A stretch of DNA of 64,000 bases, from the NCBI RefSeq assembly GCF_004331695.1, contig NZ_SJSL01000001.1, positions 1,054,001 to 1,118,000 of the forward strand. Reading direction: 5' to 3'. Position 1 is the first letter of the stretch; each line of letters begins with the position of its first letter. Shown here in pieces: positions 41,581-51,703 of this stretch. Source of the stretch: Pedobacter psychroterrae (GTDB lineage: Bacteria; Bacteroidota; Bacteroidia; Sphingobacteriales; Sphingobacteriaceae). The notes beneath the pieces are model-generated. The model was given only the letters and a program-made list of their open reading frames with translations, was not told the DNA's origin and ran no database searches. The translations under genes and the position numbers were made by a program.

Positions 41581-44019
41581 TTAGAAAGTATACCCAATAC
41601 CGATCAGGAAATTCCTTGGAGCACCAGGATATAAGCGGTTGTAGTCATACCCGCCCACCCAATGCGTTTTGTTGAACACATTGTTCAGATTTCCAGATAT
41701 TTTAAATTTATCGATGTTGTAGTACAGGGCAGCCGTAAACACAGTATATTCAGGTAGTTCCAAGGCCACATTCAAGGTGTTGCGTTTGCCGGTATAATTT
41801 ACACCAGCTCCTACGCCAAGACCTTTCAATTCAGGGTTTAGGAACGTATACTTAGCCCATAAACTACCTTGCGCCTTAGGGGCGTTGGGATTTAGCAAGC
41901 CGATTTTACTTTCGTCTTCATCCTTGGTAGTTTCCGCTCTGCTGATCGCAAAATTAGCAGAAACGCTCAGGTTGGTAAGGATTGAACCATTGATATCCAA
42001 CTCGATGCCTTTTGAGGTTTGCTGACCGATTGCGTCAAGTAATTCTGGGTTTCCTTCACTTCCGGCATTCTGCAGTATGTTGTTCTGTTTGATTTGATAA
42101 AATGAAATATTTGCGGCAAGACGTTTTTCGAACCATTCCGTTTTTGCCCCAACTTCATACATGTTGCTTGTCAGCGGGTCAAATGGCCCTCCAAACCGTG
42201 CCGGATCTCCGATCTGAGCAGCACCCTGTGGCTGGTATCCCTCTGTATATGTTCCATAGAAGCTTGCCTGATCAAAAGGAGTGTACACTAAACCGATCCG
42301 TGGAATTAACGCATTTTGTTCTACCGTTTTTTCGTCGGTTTTCTTGTAGCTGGTAACATCAGTATAGTACTCCTGTCTGAGTCCGAGCAAGGCCTGGAAT
42401 TTGCCAATGCTGATTTGATCCTGAATATAAACACCATTTACATAATATTTTGAAGGCTCTGTCTGTGAAGAAGCATTTATATAGCCGGAGATTTCAGAGA
42501 TGGAATAATCTGGATTGATCAAGTCAAAGTGCGGAACATTAGGGACCGGAACTCCGCCTTTCATGACGAAAAGAGCGGGAGTATTTTTGTTGTAGTTTCC
42601 AACTGTTCCGTCGACTTTGCGATAGCCGGTAGCGTTATAATTTGAGTTTCCTATCGGTGTTTCGTTTTGTATGTAGTCATAACCCGTTACTATTTTATGA
42701 GTAAGTGGGCCAGTTTTAACATCCGTAATGAAATATCCGGTGAGATTGTCGCTATAATTCTTTCCTTGTCTGCGAATGGTCTGCATTTCCATCTTTGTTG
42801 GAATGGAATTGCCGGCTGCATCTACCGCATACCGGTTAGAAGTACGGTGCTCCAGTAGATCTTCCTCATACATGAATTTCATATAAGAAGCATTGAAAGT
42901 AATATAGCCGGTGATCTTTCTTTGCATTGAAGTCGTTACATATAGGTTGAGTTCATTTTCAAAGTCATTTCTTTTTCCGAGAGCAAATGAGATCGGAGTA
43001 GAATTTAGGTTTGTTCCGGCAGTAGCACCAAAAATTGGCTGACCACGATCCAGGCGGCTTTTGGTTTTGGAGTACACAAAGTCAAAGTTCACCTGCGTCT
43101 TATCGTCTGGTATAAAAGAAATAGAAGGAGCAATTACTACATCTTCACCACCTTGCAGCACACGGAAAGATTCTGCGTTTTGATAAGCAAGGTTTAGGCG
43201 GTAGAGTAATGTTTTATTCTCATTCATGGGACCGGTGAAGTCTGCAGTAAGCCTATTGGTATTAAAGCTTCCTGTAGCGAAGTTGATGGATTTACGTGCC
43301 TCATCAAGAGGTTTTTTCGTTACCGTATTTACAGTACCCCCCGGATCGGTATTTGCAAATAAGGCAGATGCAGGTCCTTTGATCACTTCGACACGTTCAA
43401 CATTTGGCAACAGCGGCTGACTCCAGCTACTGGTAGGTGTTCTCAATCCGTTGATTAAAGCATTACCGGAGCGGTAGCCCCTTAGTGCAATGTCATTGTT
43501 GTAAAAAGAAAAGTGGGTAGCACCACTGATGTTTTTAATGATATCACTTGCTTTGAAGGCTAGCTGATCATCAATTACCTCCTTGGTGACGTAACTGATG
43601 GACTGAGGTACATATCTCAAGGGCGTTTCAGTTTTTGTGCCTGAAAATGATTTGGTGTTTTTATAGGCCTGTTCTTTTCGTCCGGTTATTTCCACACCTT
43701 GCAGATCGTTGTCGTCTTCCCGGATGACGATTATTAATGACTGACTATTATTTTTAAAATTATATTTAACCTGTTTGGTTTCAAAGCCTATATAAGAAGC
43801 AGAGATGTTGTAAGTTCCTGTTTCCATACTTTGAAAGGAAAATTCTCCCTCAGCGTCAGTGCTTGTGGTAGCATTCTTTTCAAGTAATTTTACGGTAACA
43901 CCAGCTATAGGTTTGTTAGATTGATCCAGAATCTTTCCGGTCAGAACGGACTGCGCATAAACAGATTGAGCTAAGATGCACAGAAAAAACAAAGAGAGCG
44001 AACGGTAGAATATCTTCAT
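41581..44019 (-). CDS. TonB-dependent siderophore receptor
   Basis: 812 residues: signal peptide (MKIFYRSLSLFFLCILAQSVYAQ), a carboxypeptidase-like domain (SVLTGKILDQSNKPIAGVTVKLL to GFETKQVKY), plug domain (LRYVPQSISYVTKEVIDDQ; ALRGYRSGNALINGLRTP; VEVIKGPASALFANTDPGGTVN) and a barrel ending in RNFLIGIGYTF with terminal Phe. These match ferric-siderophore receptors of the TIGR01783 type. It heads an operon with the PepSY protein and a small membrane protein. No ECF sigma factor or anti-sigma gene is adjacent. Confidence 0.92.
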   Translation of the reverse strand: MKIFYRSLSLFFLCILAQSVYAQSVLTGKILDQSNKPIAGVTVKLLEKNATTSTDAEGEFSFQSMETGTYNISASYIGFETKQVKYNFKNNSQSLIIVIREDDNDLQGVEITGRKEQAYKNTKSFSGTKTETPLRYVPQSISYVTKEVIDDQLAFKASDIIKNISGATHFSFYNNDIALRGYRSGNALINGLRTPTSSWSQPLLPNVERVEVIKGPASALFANTDPGGTVNTVTKKPLDEARKSINFATGSFNTNRLTADFTGPMNENKTLLYRLNLAYQNAESFRVLQGGEDVVIAPSISFIPDDKTQVNFDFVYSKTKSRLDRGQPIFGATAGTNLNSTPISFALGKRNDFENELNLYVTTSMQRKITGYITFNASYMKFMYEEDLLEHRTSNRYAVDAAGNSIPTKMEMQTIRRQGKNYSDNLTGYFITDVKTGPLTHKIVTGYDYIQNETPIGNSNYNATGYRKVDGTVGNYNKNTPALFVMKGGVPVPNVPHFDLINPDYSISEISGYINASSQTEPSKYYVNGVYIQDQISIGKFQALLGLRQEYYTDVTSYKKTDEKTVEQNALIPRIGLVYTPFDQASFYGTYTEGYQPQGAAQIGDPARFGGPFDPLTSNMYEVGAKTEWFEKRLAANISFYQIKQNNILQNAGSEGNPELLDAIGQQTSKGIELDINGSILTNLSVSANFAISRAETTKDEDESKIGLLNPNAPKAQGSLWAKYTFLNPELKGLGVGAGVNYTGKRNTLNVALELPEYTVFTAALYYNIDKFKISGNLNNVFNKTHWVGGYDYNRLYPGAPRNFLIGIGYTF

Positions 44020-44190
44020 GCTTATTTAGATTTGTTAAAAATAAACCGCAATGATAGATATTTTACTGATAAATCCGTAATTATTTATAATAAATCTTAA
44101 TAGCGTTCCCTGTCTTGAAAGACCGCTTTTTGCATTGTGTGCGTTTGATTTGCGTTTGATCTGACACCCTTTGAGCATCGGACGAGCTTC

Positions 44191-44266
44191 GGGCCAGGTT
44201 CGGCTCAGGTTCGGCTCAGGTTCGGACAAACCCGCTCATGAGCCGAACCTGGGCCGAACCTGGCCC
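44191..44266. repeat. Long hairpin built of 11-bp tandem units
   Basis: The left arm carries three direct copies of CAGGTTCGG(CT) (44195-44225); the right arm carries two inverted copies (44240-44263). Pairing is GGGCCAGGTTCGG (44191-44203) with CCGAACCTGGCCC (44254-44266) and CAGGTTCGGCTC (44206-44217) with GAGCCGAACCTG (44240-44251): 25 pairs with one 2-nt mismatch and a 22-nt loop. It is much GC-richer than its surroundings and lies in the 496-bp gap between the siderophore receptor and rimP. Confidence 0.85.
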
Positions 44267-44446
44267 AGAGGTAATCCGGAAGACAAAAGTACACAGATAA
44301 AGGACGGTTAGAAGCCAAAGCGATTAAGTGTCTTATGTCTTCCATGTCTTATACTGAAGAGGCAGAATTCTCAATAGGTCATTTTAACAGGTTTTGTGCA
44401 GATGATACAGTTGCGTTCCTGATTTTTATTTTACCAAAATTATTCT

Positions 44447-44454
44447 TATCTTTG
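44447..44454 (+). promoter_or_regulatory. -7 box of the rimP-nusA-infB operon
   Basis: TATCTTTG matches TAnnTTTG; TTTT at 44424-44427, 19 bp upstream, is one mismatch from the -33 box. The leader to rimP is about 56 nt and contains the hairpin at 44470-44493. Confidence 0.6.
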
Positions 44455-44469
44455 CACTGTAATAGAGGT

Positions 44470-44495
44470 AAGAGGGGGCAGGTGTCCCCTCTTTT
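44470..44495 (+). terminator. Leader hairpin with T run before rimP (possible attenuator)
   Basis: AAGAGGGG (44470-44477) and CCCCTCTT (44486-44493) form an 8-bp stem followed by TTCTGTT. It sits between promoter and the rimP ATG, where premature termination could adjust expression of the operon that encodes NusA, itself a termination factor. Confidence 0.55.
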
Positions 44496-44515
44496 CTGTT
44501 ACTGGCTAATTCATT

Positions 44516-44980
44516 ATGCAAGTAGAAAAGAGAGTAAAAGAACTGGTTGAAGAGAAAATCGCCGACAGACCTGAGCTGTTTTTGGTTGACATAAAAATGC
44601 TGCCAAATAACAAGCTTATTATCCATGTTGACGGTGATGAAGGGATCAATATTCAGGATTGTGCAGCCATTAGCAGACATGTGGGTTTCCATCTGGAGGA
44701 AGAGAGTGTGATTGAAAAAGCATACAATCTGGAAGTTTCATCGCCGGGTATAGGTGAGCCACTAAAACTGACCAGGCAATACCACAAAAATATTGGCCGG
44801 GAGCTGAGCGTTAAGCTGGAAGGCGGTGAGGTGAAAGAGGGTAAGTTGCTGAGTGTAGATGACAATGGGATTGTCATAGAAGCTAAAGTAAAAGTAAAAG
44901 GTAAAAAGGCGGAACTGGCAGAAACCAGTGTCGGCTTTAATAACATAACAGAAACAAAGGTGTTAATTTCATTTAAATAA
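44516..44980 (+). CDS. rimP: Ribosome maturation factor RimP
   Basis: 154 residues, normal length. N-terminal domain: LVEEKIADRPELFLVDIKMLPNNKLIIHVDGDEGINIQDCAAISRHV and the signature YNLEVSSPGIGEPLKL; C-terminal SH3-like domain follows. It assists 30S maturation. It starts the canonical rimP-nusA-infB operon. Confidence 0.95.
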   Translation: MQVEKRVKELVEEKIADRPELFLVDIKMLPNNKLIIHVDGDEGINIQDCAAISRHVGFHLEEESVIEKAYNLEVSSPGIGEPLKLTRQYHKNIGRELSVKLEGGEVKEGKLLSVDDNGIVIEAKVKVKGKKAELAETSVGFNNITETKVLISFK

Positions 44981-44983
44981 CAA

Positions 44984-46219
44984 ATGAGCAATATTAATTT
45001 AATCGATTCATTTCAGGAGTTTAAGGACTTCAAGAACATCGACCGTCCTACAGTGATTAGTGTGCTGGAAGAGGTATTTCGTAGTATGCTGCGCAAGAAA
45101 TACGGTACTGATGAGAATTGCGACGTAATCGTTAATCCGGATAACGGGGATTTGGAGATCTGGAGAACCAGAAAAGTGATGGAAGATGGCTTTTCTGAGG
45201 ATGATGATCTGGAAATTGAACTTGCAGAAGTTAAAGCACTTGACGCGGATATGGAAGTCGGCGACGATTACATTGAGCAGATCACTTTGGAAAGCTTTGG
45301 CCGCAGGGCTATTTTAGCTGCCCGTCAGACACTGGTATCTAAGGTACTGGAACTGGAAAAAGACGAGATCTTTAAAAAATATAAGGACAGAGTGGGTGAG
45401 ATCGTAACTGGTGAAGTATACCAGGTATGGAAAAAGGAAACTTTGGTGCTTGACGATGAAGGCAATGAGCTGATGATGCCTAAGACGGAACAGATTCCTG
45501 CAGATTATTTCAAAAAAGGGGATACTGTGCGTGCTGTAATCCTTAAAGTGGATATGGTAAATGCTACGCCTAAGATCATTATTTCAAGAATTGCCCCTGA
45601 GTTTTTACAGCGGTTATTTGAAATTGAGGTTCCTGAGATCTTTGATGGCCTGATTACGATCAAAAAGATTGTAAGAGAGCCAGGAGAAAGAGCCAAAGTT
45701 GCGGTAGAATCTTATGATGACAGAATTGATCCGGTAGGAGCATGTGTGGGTATGAAGGGATCGAGGATACATGGTATCGTAAGAGAGCTTAAAAATGAGA
45801 ACATTGACGTAATTAACTTTACCAATAATATTTCACTATACATTACCAGGGCATTGAGCCCTGCCAAGATCACTTCGATCAAACTGGATGATGACACTAA
45901 ACATGCTGCGGTTTATTTAAAACCGGACCAGGTTTCACTGGCCATTGGCCGTGGTGGACACAACATCAAACTGGCAGGTAAATTGACAGGTTATGAGATA
46001 GATGTATACCGTGAAGCAGGTGAAGAAGATGAGGATGTGGATATAGAAGAATTCTCGGATGAAATTGATAGCTGGATCATTGATGAACTTAAAGCTATTG
46101 GTTGTGATACGGCTAAGAGTGTATTGGCGCTTTCTATCGATGAATTGGTAAAACGTACCGATCTGGAAGAGGAGACTGTGAAAGAAGTGATGAGCATTTT
46201 AAAATCAGAGTTTGAGTAA
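44984..46219 (+). CDS. nusA: Transcription termination/antitermination protein NusA
   Basis: 411 residues, with the N-terminal RNA-polymerase-binding domain, S1 domain (GEIVTGEVYQVWKKETLVL), KH1 (DPVGACVGMKGSRIHGIVRELKNENIDVI) and KH2 (VSLAIGRGGHNIKLAGKLTGYEIDVY). One C-terminal HhH-like region (DELKAIGCDTAKSVLALSIDEL) replaces the two acidic repeats of E. coli NusA (495 residues). It starts 3 bp after rimP. Confidence 0.96.
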   Translation: MSNINLIDSFQEFKDFKNIDRPTVISVLEEVFRSMLRKKYGTDENCDVIVNPDNGDLEIWRTRKVMEDGFSEDDDLEIELAEVKALDADMEVGDDYIEQITLESFGRRAILAARQTLVSKVLELEKDEIFKKYKDRVGEIVTGEVYQVWKKETLVLDDEGNELMMPKTEQIPADYFKKGDTVRAVILKVDMVNATPKIIISRIAPEFLQRLFEIEVPEIFDGLITIKKIVREPGERAKVAVESYDDRIDPVGACVGMKGSRIHGIVRELKNENIDVINFTNNISLYITRALSPAKITSIKLDDDTKHAAVYLKPDQVSLAIGRGGHNIKLAGKLTGYEIDVYREAGEEDEDVDIEEFSDEIDSWIIDELKAIGCDTAKSVLALSIDELVKRTDLEEETVKEVMSILKSEFE

Positions 46220-46263
46220 TACAAAAACTGCGCTTCACACATGAAATAAACAAGAATAAACGT

Positions 46264-46271
46264 TACTTTTG
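46264..46271 (+). promoter_or_regulatory. Possible internal -7 box before infB
   Basis: TACTTTTG matches TAnnTTTG in the 84-bp nusA-infB gap, 32 nt before the infB ATG. No -33 match. infB may be transcribed separately as well as from rimP. Confidence 0.35.
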
Positions 46272-46303
46272 TAATAAGAATTAAAAGAAAAATAGGATAA
46301 TCA

Positions 46304-49300
46304 ATGTCAGACGACAAACCAATAATTTTATTTAAGGCAGTTAAGGAACTTAACGTAGGGATAGCTACGGCCGTTGAGTTTCTGGAAAAGAAAGGCTTTT
46401 CTGTTGAGAATAAACCCACTACTAAGCTCTCTCGCGACATGTATAATGCATTGTTGAAGGAGTTTCAGGGCGATAAAATCGTAAAAGAAGAAGCCAATCA
46501 GATTGTTATTGGTAAAATTCGTCGTGATGAACCTGAAGTAACTGAAAAAGTTGCTGAGGCACCTAGAAAAAATGTTGAATTCGAAAATGAAGGGATCTTA
46601 ATTAAGAACCTGAATGCTTATACGCCTCCTGTTGAAAAGGTAAAAGAAGAGCCTGTAAAACCTGCTGCACCAGTTTCTCCGGTAGCGGAGCGCGTGGAGA
46701 AAGTAGGGAACGCTGAGAGCGTTGAGAGCGTTTTGAGCAAGGATGACAGGCAGGAGGAAGGCGGATTGCCGGGAGTTAAAATAGTAGGAAAGATAAATCT
46801 TGATGATTTAAATTCGAAGACCCGGCCTGTGAGAAGGGAAGATACTCCTGTACCAGCATCTGAGCCTAAAGCTCCAGTAGTGCAGGAAACTGCTAAACAG
46901 GAAGAAGCTGCGGCAAAACCAGCAGAAGCTGTTAAGCCTGTGGAGGAAGCTCCTAAACACGAGGAGATTGCAAAGCCAGTTGTGGCAGAGCAGCCTAAGC
47001 CAGTGGAAGAACCAGTGGTTAAACAGGAGCCGGCCGTAACGCCTGCCCCAGTTGCTGCGACGCCAGTTCCAGCCCCTCTAGAAGCTAAACCTGCCGATAA
47101 GGCTGATGATAATGACGTGATCAAAGCACGTTCAGTAAAACTTTCCGGTCCAAACATTATTGGTAAGATTACCTTGCCTGTAACGCCCGACCGTAAATCT
47201 CAGCCCGTTGCCTCTTCAGGTGAGAGTGCAGATGCAAAAAGAAAACGTAAGCGTAAGAAAACTCCTGGAGGAGGACATCCGGGCCAGCAAGGTCCAGGCC
47301 AGCCAGGTCAGGGTCAGCCAAATACGGGCAATCAACAACAAGGTGGTCAGCCTAATCAGCAAAGACCTCCGGTTCCTGTTGGTAACAGACCAGATTTCAG
47401 GAACAATACAAACAATACAGCCAACAGGCCTAATTTCAGAAACAATAAACCGGGAGCCCCGTCTTCAGGCGGTCCGAAAGAAGAGCCTACGGAAAAAGAA
47501 ATACAAGATCAGATCAAAGCGACACTTGCCCGTTTGAGCGGTGCCGGTAAATCTGGTAAATTCGCACAGCGTGCTAAACTACGTCGTGGTAAAAGAGATG
47601 ACGTCGCCCTTTCTGCGGAAGAAGCGGCAATGGAGCAAGAACTTCAGTCTAAAGTTTTGAAGGTTACAGAATTTGTAACGGCAAATGAACTGGCTTCCAT
47701 GATGGACGTACCGGTAACCAAAATTATTGGTACTTGTATGAGTCTTGGTATGTTTGTGTCGATCAACCAGCGTTTGGATGCAGAGACACTGACGATCGTG
47801 GCCGACGAGTTTGGTTACGAGATTCAGTTTGTGAAACCTGACGATGAGAGCGATAGCATCATTGAAGAGGTAGATGCAGATGAGGAATTGCAGCCAAGAG
47901 CACCAGTTGTGACCATCATGGGTCACGTGGATCATGGTAAGACTTCCTTGCTGGATTATATCCGTAAAGCAAATGTGGTAGCAGGTGAGGCCGGTGGTAT
48001 CACCCAGCACATTGGTGCCTATATGGTGACAACTGCGACGGGCAAACAAGTTACCTTCCTGGATACACCGGGTCACGAGGCCTTTACGGCGATGCGTGCA
48101 AGGGGTGCCAAGGTAGCGGATATCGCGATCATTGTGATCGCTGCGGATGACGCGGTGATGCCACAAACAAAAGAGGCGATCAGCCATGCCCAAGCAGCTA
48201 ACGTTCCATTGGTATTTGCCTTTACTAAAATTGATAAACCGGGTGCAAACTCAGAAAAAATACGCGAGCAATTGTCTACGATGAACATTCTTGTAGAGGA
48301 TTGGGGCGGTAACTTCCAGTCGCAGGAAATATCCGGTAAAAGCGGATTAAATGTAGACCTTCTGTTAGAGAAAGTTTTATTGGAAGCGGAATTGCTGGAA
48401 TTGAAAGCAAACCCTGACAAGCGTGCAACAGGTAGTGTCATTGAGGCTACTTTAGATAAAGGGCGTGGTATCGTGACTACGGTCCTGGTACAGGCAGGTA
48501 CATTGAAAGTGGGTGATCCGATCCTGGCCGGAAGCTATAGCGGACGTGTGAAAGCATTGTTCAATGAGCGTGGACAGAAAGTGGATAAAGCAGGCCCTTC
48601 AGTACCGGTACAGGTATTGGGTATGCAGGGTGCGCCAACAGCTGGTGACCGTTTTAACGCGATGGAAAGTGAAGTGGAAGCTAGAGAGATTGCCAACAAG
48701 CGTCTACAGCTGATGCGTGAGCAGGGCCTTCGTACACAGAAACACATCACATTGGATGAGATCGGCCGTCGTTTGGCGATCGGTAACTTTAAGGAGCTCA
48801 ACCTGATTGTGAAAGGTGATGTGGATGGTTCTATCGAGGCATTGTCTGACTCCCTGTTGAAATTGTCTACCCCTGAAATACAGATCAATGTGATCAGTAA
48901 AGCGGTGGGTCAGATCTCTGAATCTGATGTATTGCTGGCCTCAGCTTCTGATGCGATCATCATCGGTTTCCAGGTAAGGCCTTCGCCAGGTGCGCGTAAG
49001 CTTGCTGAAGCGGAACAAATTGATATTCGCTTGTATTCTATCATCTACGATGCGATCAATGAGATCAAAGCGGCGATGGAAGGTATGCTTGCTCCGGAAT
49101 TTGAAGAGAAGATCACTGCCAATGTGGAGATCAGAGATACTTTCAAAATTACTAAGGTGGGTACTATTGCCGGATGTATGGTGCTTGATGGTACGATTAC
49201 ACGTAACAGTAAGATCCGTATCGTTCGTGATGGTGTGGTGATCTATACAGGAGAGCTTGCTTCATTAAAACGTTATAAAGACGATGTTAAAGAAGTGTCG

Positions 49301-49402
49301 AGGGGTTATGAGTGTGGATTGAATATCCATAATTTTAACAACATCGAGGTTGGGGATATAGTGGAGGCTTACGAACAGGTAGAGGTGAAACGAAAATTGT
49401 AA
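46304..49402 (+). CDS. infB: Translation initiation factor IF-2
   Basis: 1032 residues, at the long end for bacteria. An N-terminal IF2-N-like domain ([24 protein letters not shown]) is followed by a long Pro/Ala/Glu-rich linker (about 90-300) and a Gly/Gln/Asn/Pro-rich stretch near 330-390 ([20 protein letters not shown]). A second IF2-N motif and the GTPase domain (G1 GHVDHGKT near residue 540, [15 protein letters not shown]) come next, then domains 2-4 ending [12 protein letters not shown]. It places initiator tRNA on the ribosome. A terminator follows. Confidence 0.96.
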   Translation: MSDDKPIILFKAVKELNVGIATAVEFLEKKGFSVENKPTTKLSRDMYNALLKEFQGDKIVKEEANQIVIGKIRRDEPEVTEKVAEAPRKNVEFENEGILIKNLNAYTPPVEKVKEEPVKPAAPVSPVAERVEKVGNAESVESVLSKDDRQEEGGLPGVKIVGKINLDDLNSKTRPVRREDTPVPASEPKAPVVQETAKQEEAAAKPAEAVKPVEEAPKHEEIAKPVVAEQPKPVEEPVVKQEPAVTPAPVAATPVPAPLEAKPADKADDNDVIKARSVKLSGPNIIGKITLPVTPDRKSQPVASSGESADAKRKRKRKKTPGGGHPGQQGPGQPGQGQPNTGNQQQGGQPNQQRPPVPVGNRPDFRNNTNNTANRPNFRNNKPGAPSSGGPKEEPTEKEIQDQIKATLARLSGAGKSGKFAQRAKLRRGKRDDVALSAEEAAMEQELQSKVLKVTEFVTANELASMMDVPVTKIIGTCMSLGMFVSINQRLDAETLTIVADEFGYEIQFVKPDDESDSIIEEVDADEELQPRAPVVTIMGHVDHGKTSLLDYIRKANVVAGEAGGITQHIGAYMVTTATGKQVTFLDTPGHEAFTAMRARGAKVADIAIIVIAADDAVMPQTKEAISHAQAANVPLVFAFTKIDKPGANSEKIREQLSTMNILVEDWGGNFQSQEISGKSGLNVDLLLEKVLLEAELLELKANPDKRATGSVIEATLDKGRGIVTTVLVQAGTLKVGDPILAGSYSGRVKALFNERGQKVDKAGPSVPVQVLGMQGAPTAGDRFNAMESEVEAREIANKRLQLMREQGLRTQKHITLDEIGRRLAIGNFKELNLIVKGDVDGSIEALSDSLLKLSTPEIQINVISKAVGQISESDVLLASASDAIIIGFQVRPSPGARKLAEAEQIDIRLYSIIYDAINEIKAAMEGMLAPEFEEKITANVEIRDTFKITKVGTIAGCMVLDGTITRNSKIRIVRDGVVIYTGELASLKRYKDDVKEVSRGYECGLNIHNFNNIEVGDIVEAYEQVEVKRKL

Positions 49403-49424
49403 TAACTTCTTGTAATTATATTGA

Positions 49425-49464
49425 AAAGCGCATTGGAAGGTTTAAGTTCAATGCGCTTTGTTTT
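49425..49464 (+). terminator. Terminator after infB
   Basis: AAAGCGCATTG (49425-49435) and CAATGCGCTTT (49449-49459) form an 11-bp stem with a 13-nt loop, followed by GTTTTG. It separates the translation operon from the glycan locus. Confidence 0.88.
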
Positions 49465-49513
49465 GTTATCAATATCGAAAGAGAAACCTATCTTTTGATT
49501 AATTTGTGAAAAA

Positions 49514-50434
49514 ATGAATCAGACTGCGCCAATTGTTTTATTCGTGTACAATCGGTTAGACCATACGCGAAAAACTTTGCAGGCTTTACAGGAAAACAAT
49601 CTTGCAGAAGAAAGTGAACTGTATATTTTCTCTGATGGCCCGAAAGATATTGCTGCCGCGACTTCGGTTAGCACACTTAGAAGTTATCTTACCTCAGTTA
49701 CAGGTTTCAAAAAGATTCATATTCGTTTGCGGGAAACTAACTTTGGAGTAGATGACAACATTATTCAGGGCGTAACTGAGGTTGTAAACAGGCATGGGAG
49801 GGTAATTGTGCTGGAAGATGATCTCGTCACCTCCCCCTGGTTTCTCCAGTATATGAATGAGGGATTAAATTATTATGAAACTAATGAAGATGTAATTTCA
49901 ATACATGGTTATATTTATCCCGTTACAGTCAGTTTGAAGCAGTCATTTTTTCTTAAAGGGGCTGATTGCTGGGGTTGGGCTACTTGGAAAAAGGAATGGA
50001 AATTGTTTGAAGCAGATGGCTCTATACTTCTAAGGCAAATAGAGGCACGCGGACTTCAGGAAGAATTTGATTTCAATAATACTTACCCATATACTAAGGC
50101 GTTGGAACAACAGGCTATTGGTAATACAAAGGAATGGGACATTAGATGGTACGCATCTGCATTTCTCTTAAACAAATTGACTCTTTATCCCGGAAAATCT
50201 TTAGTTCATAATATAGGGAATGATGGAAGTGGTACACATTGCGGAGATAGTGAAGAATATGATGTAGAACTGGCACAATCTCCAATATCTGTGGTTGCAG
50301 ATGTAAAGCCTGATTTAGAGGCTTATCAAGCGTTTGCTGAATTTTTAAGGAGAAGGTTGCCAATTGTTGTCAAAAAGGGTGTGTTGTCCCGGTCTTTTAA
50401 AAAAATAAAATCTTTGTTTAGGCCTAAAGTCTAA
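49514..50434 (+). CDS. Glycosyltransferase, GT-A fold
   Basis: 306 residues. The N-terminus APIVLFVYNRLDHTRKTLQAL and VIVLEDDLVTSPWFLQYMNEGL, with EDD as the metal-binding DxD-like site, are typical of family-2-related glycosyltransferases of surface glycan loci. ADCWGWATWKKEW is a conserved acceptor-side motif in this group. It probably acts at the cytoplasmic face of the inner membrane. The last 11 bp overlap the convergent fucosyltransferase gene. Donor and acceptor are unknown. Confidence 0.78.
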   Translation: MNQTAPIVLFVYNRLDHTRKTLQALQENNLAEESELYIFSDGPKDIAAATSVSTLRSYLTSVTGFKKIHIRLRETNFGVDDNIIQGVTEVVNRHGRVIVLEDDLVTSPWFLQYMNEGLNYYETNEDVISIHGYIYPVTVSLKQSFFLKGADCWGWATWKKEWKLFEADGSILLRQIEARGLQEEFDFNNTYPYTKALEQQAIGNTKEWDIRWYASAFLLNKLTLYPGKSLVHNIGNDGSGTHCGDSEEYDVELAQSPISVVADVKPDLEAYQAFAEFLRRRLPIVVKKGVLSRSFKKIKSLFRPKV

Positions 50435-51281
50435 TCCAGGATGTCGGCATTAGTGTAGAAGTATCAAACTCTTCGTCCTGTAACCATCTTTCCGGACCAA
50501 TAACAATCTTATCAGGATGGTTATTTAGCCATGCAGCCCACCAGCTAAAGCTACTGTTAGCAATAATATTGTGTTTGCAGGAACTCATTAACTGCATGTC
50601 TATATAGCTGGACTTACCAGTGTTCCAGGATATAAATTCGGCATCTTCCATGTGTAGATTTTCTATGCACCAATCAATGTCATTAGAGAAGATAAAATAT
50701 GAGGGATTTTCAATGCAACCTTTTATGTAACGTATTGCTTTTTGATAGTACTCTTGTTCGCAGATTCCGCCAAATGATGGATGGTTTACATAATCTCCGC
50801 GTCTTATGTGTATGGAAATGCTGTTTGTATAGTTTATCTTATCTAAAATAGTTATATTTTTTGGGTCAGTAAGTGGCTTAAAAATAAAGTCTTTTCTAAT
50901 TTCTTTTTCTAAGGTTAAGAAATATTGCTGATTTTGCCAGAATCCATAGTAGTAACGCTTCTTGTTGTCTGCAAAAACTTTAGGATCGAACGAATAGTAT
51001 TTTTTTTCTTCTTCATAATATCTGCTCAGATTGAAGATGTTGCTGATTGTCTTATGGAGTTTCTTTTGGTTTTCAATATTATAGATCCTAGCTGAGAATG
51101 AGTTGGCTTTTTTAAGCGTTAAGTCGAATAGTTTTTCCAACTCATATCCATTATGTGACCGATCTGTTTTGTAGCTAGCCAAGTCAACGAGTACATTTGG
51201 GTATTTTTCTTTCATTGCTTTATAAAAAGCATATTGGAACATTTGATTTCCAAGCCCCCCTAAAAAGCGGATGATTTTCAT
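50424..51281 (-). CDS. Alpha-1,2-fucosyltransferase (GT11)
   Basis: 285 residues. GLGNQMFQYAFYKAMK near the start and the GDP-fucose-binding motif HIRRGDYV are diagnostic of GT11; FSNDIDWC and IIANSSFSWWAAWLN are further GT11 motifs. It adds L-fucose in alpha-1,2 linkage to a surface glycan. It is AT-rich compared with neighbouring housekeeping genes, suggesting transfer into the locus. Confidence 0.9.
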   Translation of the reverse strand: MKIIRFLGGLGNQMFQYAFYKAMKEKYPNVLVDLASYKTDRSHNGYELEKLFDLTLKKANSFSARIYNIENQKKLHKTISNIFNLSRYYEEEKKYYSFDPKVFADNKKRYYYGFWQNQQYFLTLEKEIRKDFIFKPLTDPKNITILDKINYTNSISIHIRRGDYVNHPSFGGICEQEYYQKAIRYIKGCIENPSYFIFSNDIDWCIENLHMEDAEFISWNTGKSSYIDMQLMSSCKHNIIANSSFSWWAAWLNNHPDKIVIGPERWLQDEEFDTSTLMPTSWIRL

Positions 51282-51415
51282 TTATAATTTTATATGTTAA
51301 ATATCCGTAAGTTAAAAATGGTATTTACTATGACCTAAGTTACAACTATACCTCACTATATCAAGGATTGAGAGTATGTATAGTATGTTGAGCGTTATTA
51401 TTTATATTTGTATTA

Positions 51416-51584
51416 ATGAGTGTTATAAAGGTAGGGTATCTAATCTCGTACGACTATGAATATGTTAAAACATCGTTATCAAGAGTCTACAATTATGTTG
51501 ATGAAATATATTGCAGTTGATATAGATGGGAAGACATGGGCGGGAAAAGAGTATGCCATTAGTAATTTTCTCCATCAAGCGTAA
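51416..51584 (+). pseudogene. Frameshifted remnant of a glycosyltransferase gene
   Basis: ATG 51416 reads MSVIKVGYLISYDYEYVKTS to a TGA at 51518; shifting one base near 51510 continues IAVDIDGKTWAGKEYAISNF to a TAA at 51582. Together they resemble the start of polysaccharide-locus proteins of the type GYLISYDYEYL...VDKIxLAIDKDRKTWSG. The remainder is gone. The rest of the 422-bp gap 51282-51703 shows no gene. Confidence 0.6.
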
Positions 51585-51703
51585 AAAATGACTTGCTGGA
51601 AATTTTAAAGCGTTAACTGAATGGTCAAGGTAATTTGTGATAGAAAAATGAGGGGGCGAGCTTTGGAGTCCGTTAATCTCTAACTTATAATTAATAGAAG
51701 ATA

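Noticed and set aside
44035-44229. 64-codon minus-strand frame over the hairpin repeat
   Set aside because: Its sequence is just translated CAGGTTCGG repeats.
46618-47157. 179-codon minus-strand frame inside infB
   Set aside because: It arises from the Pro/Ala/Glu-rich linker of IF-2 read backwards; Ser/Thr/Gly-rich and without homology features.
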